Origin: Agapanthus africanus
Taxonomy: Eukaryota; Streptophyta; Magnoliopsida; Asparagales; Amaryllidaceae
Direction of reading: 5' to 3'
DNA length: 64,000 bases
NCBI GenBank assembly: GCA_030015575.1
Contig: JASDDO010000028.1
Coordinates: 21,555,154-21,619,153, forward strand
Numbering within the stretch: position 1 is the stretch's first letter; every line of letters begins with the position of its first letter. Under the pieces are notes generated by a model, which saw only the letters and a list, made by a program, of their open reading frames with translations, did no database searches and was not told the origin of the DNA. Positions 57,501-64,000 of this stretch are shown one piece after another. The position numbers were made by a program, and so were the translations under genes.

Positions 57501-60500
57501 ATGCGCAGTAATCGGGGTGTTTCTCCGCCCCATCGTGCGTGTCTCCTTCCGAGGGGGGTAGCCTCATTCCCATTGACATGGCTTTGGCGAACCTTTTCCT
57601 TGTCTTGAATATCTTCTTGTCCATTTCGGATGCCTTTCGCTCTGGCAGGGGTAGCTCAACTCTTTCGTTCAGTCGCCCGCATTTGGTTCCTCCTGATGCT
57701 GCCATCTCACGCTCCTGATCCGCTTTACTTTTTAGACGAATCTCGTCTAGGAAGGCATTGATCATATCAGTTGTCAGCCTCGCACGCTCTGGTTCGGGCT
57801 CTGCCTTCGGCTTCTTAGTGATAGGAGTTTTCTCATCATCGATAAACGAGTGGGAGATCATGTTGCAACTTGCCGCATATCTCTCGGATTCGTCCGACGA
57901 GTTTTCTCCATCATCGTCCTCTTGAAAGATGTGGCTGAGGAACTCTTGCAGTGTGACAGGAGTTCGCGCCTTCTGATTATATTCTTCTAGCGCGTCGATT
58001 TGCTTCTGCAAGTTTGTTTGCTCGTCTCCAAGCTTCGCTGGCTTCTTGGATTTCTTTTTCTTTTTCTTCGAAGCTTTTGACGGTTGGGCGTGGGTATTTG
58101 GGCCCTTATCAGCAGTCTTCATAGTTGCGCGGGGCTTCACTGCTCCTTCGATAATTCGGGGTTCAAGAGGGTCCTTCCATTCGATTGCAGGACACGCATG
58201 AAGGTCTCTCAGCATCCTTTTGGTCTTCGTTGATAGCGAGACTTCCCATGGAACCTCTTCGATAAAGGAGCAGGTTGCCCCCGGTGTGTCTGCCCTTTTA
58301 GGAGTATGTGGTTGTGGCGGGTTCACCTTCCACTTTTCGGACAGTACAAACTTCCCTTGGAGGTATTGATCTTCGATCCATCCTTTGAAGACGAAGCAAT
58401 CTTCAACCGGATGGCTTACCGTTTGATGGTAAGGGCAATAGCTAGGGTTATTCACCTCGGTGGGTTGCGGCGGTCGCCTTGGATTTGGGAGGTTAATAAG
58501 TCTGTTGCGTATTGCCAGCTCAAATAACCGTCTCGTCTTGTCCCGTGGGAACGAGTAGGGACGCTTCATCTTTTCATTATAATACCGGCGTCTTTCTTCC
58601 AGTTGGTCTGCCGATTTTGGGGCGTCGGGTTGCTGTTGGGCATTTGCGACAAAGGTGGCCCTTCCTTTACCCTTATCATTCCGAGGTTCCGACTTCGGGG
58701 GAGGTGGCCTATGACCCATCTGGTCCATCTGAGCCAACTTGTCGATTAAAGCCTGGAATGTGGTTGGCTTAAAAAACATCATAAACTGGGAGATGGTTGC
58801 GTGGGGGTCCAAGGTTCCTACGAACATACCCACTGCGGGTGCTTCCTCAATGCGTTGCTCGCATCTCGACCACAAATTCCGCCAGCGTATAGCGTACTGG
58901 ACCCAAGTTTCGCCTGGCTTTACCCTGGCGTTAATCAAAGCAGTAATTGGAGTGCGCTCGCTGGCGCTTGCGAACCGCTGAGTGAACAACAACTCCATTT
59001 CAGCGAACGTTTTGATGGAATCGTTCGGAAGTTCTGAATACCATTCGAATGCTGTTTCTGATAAGCTGCCAACGAACTGACGGAGTAACAGTTTATCGTC
59101 ACCGCCGGTGTTACCGCAGAGGGCCCGGAACTGGGCGACGTGTTGATGAGGATTGCCGGTCCCCTTATACACATGGAATTTCGGTATCGTATAGCCTTGC
59201 GGGTATTTGATTTGATCGTACCAGCTTGGATACGGCCGCCCCGTTTTCACGACTTGACCAGCTGCCTCAGTTGCATGATGGACCCGGATTTGCTGGGCTA
59301 TATAGTCAGCCAAGTCAGCCTTAGAGATCGTCTCTTCCTTGGCCGTTGAGAGGGCTGGAGGTGGATTTGACGTCTCTCCTCGGTCGTCCTCCAGAATAAT
59401 CGGAGGATCTTCGGCTGGTAAGTCTTGCTGGATCATCATTCCTATCACATCTTGAAAGAGAAGGCCCATCCGTTGTATGTTGGCCGCTTGTTCAGCAGCC
59501 TCTTTGTCCCTTTTCTCCAGTGTCCGGCGAAGGAATTCAGCGTCGGTTTCTTCCTCCCGGCGTGCGTCTGAGGACGCTTCTGGGTTTTCCTTTGGCCCGG
59601 TGAGCGCGGCCATAGCATTCATCATTTCTTGGAGCTTTTGTTGCTGCTCCTGGGATTTCGTTACGGATCGGGTTAGCGGTCGGTGGCCTGTAGAAGTGCG
59701 GCTCTCCTCCTTTCCAGAGGCCATGTATACGGTGTGGACCATCATGCCCCCAGACTTAGGGTGTCCGGGCTTGTTGCTTTTAGCCGTCGTTGCACGTCGA
59801 GGGATCTTCTCGGGCTCCCTCCTTTTATGAGCCATGGAGGTTGAGGGGGCCGTCGAGGTGGGCGTCCAAACAGCCTTTTGGGTTTTCGCCTGGTGACCAG
59901 CTTTCGGTTGGATCTTCAGCTTCTTATGCTGGCAGGAGAGGTTTGGATCGATGATTGAGTCCCGGGCCTGCCGCCAGACCTTATAGATTTTGGAAGACAG
60001 CCGTTGAGGAGATCGGGGCTGTTCTGATTCTATTTCCACAACCTTTTCTGATGGGGGAGGAGACCTCTTCAGCACTGCGGTAGGGGAATTCCTTCGCACC
60101 TTATTTAACATTTCGAAGCTGTTCCTAGTTGGAACAGCAGCATTACCTTCTACCGCTGGGGCTGGTGGAGTCAATCCAGAGGGGGAGTTGCCCCCAGCCT
60201 TCCTTATTCGGCGCCAATGATGACGTCGAGCGCATCGAGCAGACGGCGTAGAGTCAGATATAAGAACGGTTTCATCTTGCCCCCTGTGTGGGTGGGGGGT
60301 CGTTGTTGGTGTTAGCCTGTCAAAGACCGATGTCCTTTGTGCAACGGGAGCGGGAGCTGAAGCCGTTAATCTGGTAAAGACCGACTTTTTGGCCGGGGAA
60401 GCTGCCTTGGCGATTTCGGAAGCACGAGCGGCCGTTTTCTTAGGAGCAGCCTTCTCTGCGACGAATCTGCAGGATTTCTGGCCCAATCTAGAAAAGACTG

Positions 60501-60852
60501 AGGCGCTGACATCGGACGACTCGGTGAGAGGAGTCGTGGCAGGGGTGAGACGATCAAAGACCGACTTCTTGAGGGCTTCCTTTGTCAGCACTGGCGCCGT
60601 GAAGCTGGATGGTGGGAGTATAGTCCCAAAGAACAATCCGGTAGTGGCCTGAGTCACCTGGTCCGCCGGCATTGTGAACAACGAAGCAGCTTGGGGTCCA
60701 TAGGCTATACCTCCCGGCGAGGCAAAGCGTTGGTCGCAATTGCAGCTTGAGCAGTTGGAGGATTTCGCGGAAGTAGCAGCCATTGATCCTTTGTTTTCTC
60801 TGCAATAGGCAAGACGCCAATTCTTAGTATCTTGAAACCCAAGGGCAATCAT
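51553..60852 (-). CDS. Element G gag-pol polyprotein (intact, about 3099 aa)
   Basis: One unbroken frame. I use the ATG at 60852 (MIALGFQ), which matches A; the longer frame starts at a GTG inside the primer site. Approximate order: basic low-complexity N-terminus with repeated SVF.RL motifs; gag core 538-711; CHHC motifs (C-x2-H-x4-H-x4-C) at 806, 1116 and 1874; retropepsin with DNGSS at 1362 and LLGRPWL; reverse transcriptase about 2080-2330 with YIDD at 2206; Ty3-type RNase H about 2350-2460; archaeal-type RNase H with D (YFDGAS) 2504, E (NEAEYE) about 2548, D (GDSQ) about 2576, D (KADAL) about 2626; integrase HHCC about 2746-2790, D 2816, D 2877, E about 2914; C-terminal chromatin-independent tail without chromodomain. 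It makes virus-like particles and copies and inserts the element. No stop separates gag from pol, so the ratio must be set otherwise. Confidence 0.95.
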   Translation of the reverse strand: MIALGFQDTKNWRLAYCRENKGSMAATSAKSSNCSSCNCDQRFASPGGIAYGPQAASLFTMPADQVTQATTGLFFGTILPPSSFTAPVLTKEALKKSVFDRLTPATTPLTESSDVSASVFSRLGQKSCRFVAEKAAPKKTAARASEIAKAASPAKKSVFTRLTASAPAPVAQRTSVFDRLTPTTTPHPHRGQDETVLISDSTPSARCARRHHWRRIRKAGGNSPSGLTPPAPAVEGNAAVPTRNSFEMLNKVRRNSPTAVLKRSPPPSEKVVEIESEQPRSPQRLSSKIYKVWRQARDSIIDPNLSCQHKKLKIQPKAGHQAKTQKAVWTPTSTAPSTSMAHKRREPEKIPRRATTAKSNKPGHPKSGGMMVHTVYMASGKEESRTSTGHRPLTRSVTKSQEQQQKLQEMMNAMAALTGPKENPEASSDARREEETDAEFLRRTLEKRDKEAAEQAANIQRMGLLFQDVIGMMIQQDLPAEDPPIILEDDRGETSNPPPALSTAKEETISKADLADYIAQQIRVHHATEAAGQVVKTGRPYPSWYDQIKYPQGYTIPKFHVYKGTGNPHQHVAQFRALCGNTGGDDKLLLRQFVGSLSETAFEWYSELPNDSIKTFAEMELLFTQRFASASERTPITALINARVKPGETWVQYAIRWRNLWSRCEQRIEEAPAVGMFVGTLDPHATISQFMMFFKPTTFQALIDKLAQMDQMGHRPPPPKSEPRNDKGKGRATFVANAQQQPDAPKSADQLEERRRYYNEKMKRPYSFPRDKTRRLFELAIRNRLINLPNPRRPPQPTEVNNPSYCPYHQTVSHPVEDCFVFKGWIEDQYLQGKFVLSEKWKVNPPQPHTPKRADTPGATCSFIEEVPWEVSLSTKTKRMLRDLHACPAIEWKDPLEPRIIEGAVKPRATMKTADKGPNTHAQPSKASKKKKKKSKKPAKLGDEQTNLQKQIDALEEYNQKARTPVTLQEFLSHIFQEDDDGENSSDESERYAASCNMISHSFIDDEKTPITKKPKAEPEPERARLTTDMINAFLDEIRLKSKADQEREMAASGGTKCGRLNERVELPLPERKASEMDKKIFKTRKRFAKAMSMGMRLPPSEGDTHDGAEKHPDYCAYHRKVSHPTEECDAFKIWWQGYVARRQHFKRMKRKSRRERRSAVDGPNRITGNCYMAHTEGSQVLTFGSDSDEEVTLGPLFEESALRKDEESEACGNTQLRNRTLPEKNLGPTNRKDKGKEKVTEDITLDDQVAKELAAKDPPRRSKVDYNILAHLRKLPSQLSILDALLLSKEARDSLIKALQEPEQFQAFLATEKMKDELEEVHTADVTFGDEDLLLGTCDHNRPLYVSGYCHDIKIGKILVDNGSSVNLLNVRVLKEICMSVQHLARDKITISGFDSQSSRTLGSVILTLRFGLLVTDIKFHVIDAKTCYNALLGRPWLHEYNIVPSTQHQCMKYFKDGFEYTVTGELNPFSVNEVRKYEDAKYFLPDFEDTEKCHDSENKAAATIPVFGSDTEEEEEIIYTGPAQRNNQRAPIPILVFGSDSEDEVNAVFSNRLSIQAPPCDDHNLQIIMVPQENYKDLDTLQAHSVQELQTFCVPPRRKGEKMILFYQSSESKVEKEIWHGADAACDRLQPIRLPRYYTDGLKKLLKRQRVPLKQTVRQARFYNKIWDVPGTQRKLPNGKMETLGLGYARTGKRERAHSSYAIYTFDEEEDAPSGDTDPSSKTDPAIEAPSPSFEERMSKPIRKVGQKAREDHSREMAIYEKARTQRIFQQAAKGKNAHPCQPIMRKARCGDGNKSRSGKKSRQQRRRIRGLRDRVLHSSDSSFIEKMSRAYSFPRDKTERLLKLALKHQMITLPEFRYPEQANKASHSGYCSYHRAIEHPTEDCFTFKNWVEDQYQRGRFALSNSWRVTPPRKHEPKAARAKPDPPQSWERIRTCYTITILKEEPENIDDLPRCFENSDDEMISEFPPAPKELEDGIHTTADNLRKIELGSAEDPRPTFVSELLSEERVAALKNVLLRHKDCFALNYSEMPGLDPEVAVHRLAISPDIRPVKQAPRRMRLELEMSINAEVKKLIDSGFIQEVQYPDWIANIVPVMKKNGTVRICVDFRDLNKACPKDDFPVPVTELMIDNTSTHEIFSFMDGSSGYNQIKMHPEDQKHTAFRTPLGVFCYRVMPFGLKNAGATYQRAMTKIFDDLIHDIVECYIDDLVVKSMSYEDHLKHLETVFQRLRQYNLKMNPLKCAFGVSSGKFLGFVIRHRGIEIDPSKIKAIMEMPPPRTLKQLRSLQGKLAYIRRFIANLSGKCRPYSHLMKKGTPFVWDQKYQGALDEIKQYLQNPPVLAAPVKGKPLILYTTALEGSLGALWAQENDQGKERALYYLSRVLLGAESNYSPIEKHCLALIFAITKLRHYALAHEVCLISKVDPLKYLMSKAILTGRLAKWALLLMEFSITYQPLKAVKGQAIADFLAKHPIPADSPLNCDLPDEHAFDAISGGSTRWELYFDGASSIKKQKQGIPMIKSGIGLIFATPQGGIMRFAFSLTEPRTNNEAEYEALIAGLELAIDMGIGDLLIYGDSQLVISQVNGDYQTCKPELVRYGEKVQQLLAQIPSYTLENIPRAENSKADALAKLAKELADENLDDVRIVVQSRRVLAPAEISPESCKEKGATEQMTLQIKDHEKAEDWREVFIDYFKSRRMPEEASSRHQLMKRALSFAFVNNTLYKRSLDSLWLRCLGPDEAEKVVQEVHDGLCGSHQAGPKMKLKIKRMGYYWPTMIQDCLEYAKQCHSCQIHGDFIHQHPNPLHPTVASWPFEMWGTDIVGPIEPASSRGHRFILATTDYFSKWAEAVPLREVKTENILHFFKTHVIYRFGTPRRIISDNGPAYRSHKISRFAQQHNIDWRYSSVYNPRANGLAEAFNKTLTKIIKKTVSRNKRDWHERLQEALWAYRTTFKTATNTTPYALVFGTEAVLPLEIELPSLRVAVHHELTDEENAHLRLEELDALDETRLIAQQHLEAYKAKMTRSYERLTRPRAFRQGELVLVVKRPMIPNRAKRGKFEPNYEGPYIIDQVYQGGAYLLVDMHGERPFRPINGRFLKRYYA

Positions 60853-60913
60853 TGGCGTACCGCGATTGGTTCGCGAATCACGACGCACGAAATGTGGAGT
60901 GGAAAGAGGAAAA

Positions 60914-60932
60914 GGTCCCACCGGGCGTGCCA
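60914..60932 (-). other. Primer-binding site of element G
   Basis: Minus strand TGGCACGCCCGGTGGGACC, five bases inside the 5' LTR border, identical to A. Confidence 0.85.
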
Positions 60933-61746
60933 GAATCTGTTCCCCTCCGAACGACGGCGCGCAAGGCTGCGATGTCTTGGCGCTGAGATTCGGGGCAGAT
61001 GCTAATTGATGTTATCCGTTCACCTCTCCGAAGATGCCAAGTTGGTTTATGGCACCATGTATCGAAGGTTTGAGCGGATGCGACCGATGTAGCAGACTTC
61101 GTCAGATTCCCCCTCGTTGAGGGGTTTTTTAATTGTGGGGACGCTCTTCCCTGCAGGCGCAAGCCCCTGCAGTTAATTACGCTACCGCATTGCGGTAACA
61201 ACTTTCTCCTTCTCCAGATGGTCACTTCGTGTCGTGGGTTTTGTTTTATGTTTTACTGCCCGTGGATCGTCTACGGAGACTGAGTTATGTCGTCACCCGT
61301 AGGGCATGGACTAGTCCAAATCCGCATTATCTTAAATTTGGGTTTGGGGGTTTGGTTTGAGGATACGTCAGCCATGCTTGGGGCTAAGATCAACTCAAAC
61401 GTTTGTTAAGGATGCGTTAGTCTAACTTTGTGACTAAGATCAACTTAACGGGATCGTTTGGATCCTACAAAAGAGTGTTTGGACTTTAACGTTCCAGTTT
61501 AGGGACGTGGCGGTCCATCGTATATGTGGCCGTCGGGACCCGTCACCTCTCTGACGACGTTGAAGGATTACAACGGCGGATGTCAGAGGAGTTCAGAGAT
61601 GTACCCTCGAGCCAGAGTTAATTAGGGGGATTCATAGTCCAGTCTGCTTGAAGGTTTAAGGACGCGTTAGCCATCTTTGAGGCTAAGATCAACTTAAACA
61701 GGACCGTTTAGATCCGACAAAAGAGCATATAGGGGGGCTCTATTGT

Positions 61747-61990
61747 TCTAGTTTAAGGACATTGCGGTCTGTGGGTAGTTTAAGGACATTGCGGTCCATG
61801 GGTAGTTTAAAGACATCTCGGTCAATGGGTAGTTTAAAGACATCTCGGTCAATGGGTAGTTTAAAGACATCTCGGTCAATGGATAGTTTAAAGACATCTC
61901 GGTCAATGGGTAGTTTAAAGACATCTCGGTCAATGGGTAGTTTAAAGACATCTCGGTCAATGGGTAGTTTAAAGACATCTCGGTCAAGGT
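61747..61990 (-). repeat. 27-bp tandem repeat in right LTR of G
   Basis: About nine units, two fewer than in the left LTR. Confidence 0.9.
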
Positions 61991-63728
61991 TAAGGACATC
62001 ATAGTCCATGGGTTTAAGGACTCCACAGTCCGGTATGTGCTCTGGATGCTTCACACGGGTTCACTGCCGTGCTAGGCGAGGACCAGGCTCCGCTCTGGAT
62101 GCTTCACACGGGTTCACTGCCGTGCTCTGCGAGGACCAGGATCCGCTCTGGACGTTTCCCGCGGGGTCAAAGAGTGACGTTATCCACGTTCCACGTAACC
62201 AGGAATTTTGTATCATGCATGGGTTTAAGGACCCCACAGTCCATGTCATGAATGGTCTTCGGGACCCGTCACCTCTTTGAAGACATTGAGGGATTACAAT
62301 GCCAAATATCAAAGGAGTGAAGAGATGTACCCTAGAACCGGGGTGGATTAGATAGTCTTTGGCCCAATTTGGGTCAAGACTGATCAATTATGTTATGAGC
62401 CTATCGGCCCAGTTAATCACAAATTGAGGACTTATGGCCAGCTTGGGCTAAGTCCAGTCAGGTCTGGAATATTGACTCTTTGTTGGTCCATTGAGGGAGA
62501 ATGCTTGCCTCTATCCCTTTAGCCAATTGGGCCAAGGCCTAGTGTTAAACACTTCAGAGCAATCAGTGTTGAACACTGGGAATAAGGTTGATGAGTTAGT
62601 GTTCAACACTAAGAGATAATTGGTGTTAAACACCAGTAATAAGGCTTTTTCAAATTAGTGTTAAACACTAAAACAGATCAATGTTGAACACTGCCAATAA
62701 GGCTCTTTAACCAGCATTGAATGCTAAGGCCCGACAGTGTTTTAACACTGGGCTTGAGAGTTTTAATTTTAGTGTTAAACACTAAAGCAAGAAGGGTCAC
62801 GTGGCAGCACGTGAGAGCGCCCTCCCTTCAGTTGTTCTGCTGAAATTATCACTTCTTTCAAAGTATCACGTGCCATCACGTGATGGGCATTCAAATGCTT
62901 GTATATTAGAGTTTCTGCCAAGGTCACGTGGATCACGTGGGGTGCTGCCTCAAAGGGACTTCTGTAGCTCTTTTGAGAGGGTCACGTGATGGCACGTGAC
63001 CCTACCTCCATGTATGTTGTTGTTTAGAGAATCCGTTGATCTTTCTTTTCAGGAATTAAATTCCTCTGGCTTTGATTTTCAAAGGAATTAAATTCCTGCT
63101 TCCTTTTTGAAGGTTTATATTCTGAAATAGAGTTGAACTCTGAATTTTCTGTAGGAATTAAATTCCTCATATATGTGAAGAACTGAATAGGGTTAAACCC
63201 TAATGAAGGCCCTTAAGGAACTAAACTTCCCGTTTTAAAGAAATATGATTAAGGAAATTAAATTCCTGCTGTTTCAACAGAACTATGTTCTTAATTAGGG
63301 TTAAACCCTGCTTCTTTTATTTTGAAGGAATTAAATTCCCATGTTATAGGGTCGAGCCCTAATTTTATTTTAAAGGAATTGAATTCCTACAGTTCTGCGA
63401 GAATTAAATTCTCATGCTTGCATTCCTTCTCTATGTTTTGGATCTGCATGGCAGGATCTCGACCCATTGAGAATTAAATTCTCAACCTTAAGGGGAGATG
63501 TGCACTTTGCAGATCCTCTATCAAAGAGAGAAGAGATGTGTTCTTCTGTTTTATATATTAGACTTAAACTCTGCTGAGAATTAAATTCTCTTTCTTTCCG
63601 AAAGCCTTCCCTTTCTTACCTAGGGTTTTTGCAGAAGATCCAGGTCTTTTCCAAGTATCAAAGCTTTTCTCCTTTTTTTCTTTCTCTGCTCGTGTATGTC
63701 CTTCCTTTTTTTGTATCTCTTGGCTCCT

Positions 63729-63735
63729 ATTTATA
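63729..63735 (-). promoter_or_regulatory. Sense TATA box of LTR G (5' LTR copy)
   Basis: TATAAAT on the minus strand. This copy lies in the 5' LTR and would drive the genomic RNA; transcription would start near 63700 and run left. Confidence 0.7.
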
Positions 63736-64000
63736 GGAGAAGCAGCCGAGTCAATCAGTTTTTGACGAATCTTCATGGAGATATTTGATTTGCATCCATT
63801 GTTCATTCTGGACCTTTGGATTATTAGGTGAATTTTATTCACCGTTGGATTTCAAACCCAGAGATTCTCCCTTTTTATTTTGGTTAGATTTAAGGGGGAA
63901 ATCTTTCCAAACCCGAGATTTTCCATAAATAAATGACCTCTGAATCTTTGATTTGATTGGATGCATATAGTTGCGTTCCTTTGGCAAGATTCGCATTTCT

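Larger units (their letters stand above)
41796..64000 (-). mobile_element. Element G: young, apparently intact Tat/Retand-like retrotransposon
   Basis: Minus-strand element of more than 22 kb; the right (5') LTR runs off the window. Order in element sense: 5' LTR, primer site, one unbroken gag-pol frame, 27-bp repeats, poly-A run, hairpin array, 171-bp satellite, antisense genes (a coiled-coil exon and two related ORFs), antisense promoter, polypurine tract, 3' LTR. In about 3.06 kb of LTR visible on both sides I saw about four base differences plus a two-unit change in the 27-bp repeat, so insertion is recent. It may still be able to transpose; that is inference. Confidence 0.95.
60938..64000 (-). 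repeat. Right (5') LTR of element G, partial
   Basis: Starts TGTTCCCC and runs off the window. Offset to the left LTR is 19142 before the 27-bp repeat and 19088 after it. Base differences noticed against the left copy: near 61291, 62703, 62786 and 63690. It contains the leader hairpins (61107-61200), 27-bp repeat (61747-61990), TTAA dyads and first CACGTG pairs (62798-63004), and the sense TATA box at 63729. Confidence 0.93.

Noticed and set aside
60853..60921. Upstream start of the G polyprotein at 60921
   Set aside because: It is a GTG inside the primer-binding site. The first ATG at 60852 aligns with the start in A.

Overview
This is plant nuclear DNA, probably heterochromatin of a flowering plant. 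It is built almost entirely of nested LTR retrotransposons. The main residents are Ty3/gypsy elements of the Tat lineage, resembling the Retand type: a very long single gag-pol frame, two RNase H domains (the second of archaeal type), a 3' region rich in tandem repeats, and extra genes running antisense to gag-pol. No ordinary single-copy host gene, tRNA, rRNA or CRISPR array was recognised. The species cannot be named from the sequence.

Layout. 1-2667: 3' end of an unrelated LTR element (C) with its right LTR, inserted in element B. 2668-3269: gag-protease piece of B. 3270-22606: complete but broken element A (LTRs 3270-5971 and 19887-22606, target duplication ATCCC/ATCCT), inserted in the protease region of B. 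22607-38783: rest of B, comprising broken pol, repeat-rich 3' region, a seven-intron antisense gene with a plant mobile domain, and the 3' LTR at 36442-38783. 38784-39748: gag-protease piece of a further copy, E, into which B inserted. 39749-41795: LTR-like sequence F, probably a chromovirus (Tekay/Del) LTR on the minus strand. 41796-64000: element G on the minus strand, young and apparently intact (gag-pol of 3099 codons), with left LTR 41796-45370 and the right LTR running off the window.

How the parts work together. In A, B and G the order in element sense is LTR, primer-binding site, gag-PR-RT-RNaseH-aRNH-INT, a 27-bp repeat, arrays of short hairpins, a 159- or 171-bp satellite, then antisense gene(s) driven by a TATAAAT promoter 105-115 bp inside the polypurine tract/LTR border. 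Each element therefore has a sense promoter in the LTR and an opposing internal promoter close to the 3' LTR.

The most unusual features are: (1) arrays of stem-loops in the 3' region whose stems differ between units and between elements while pairing is kept; (2) LTRs saturated with tiny perfect inverted repeats; (3) about a dozen paired CACGTG boxes with a four-base spacer in the LTR of G; (4) an antisense gene in B with seven short phase-1 introns; (5) a conserved family of antisense ORFs of about 170 codons, duplicated in G. All identity and age statements come from comparison by eye.
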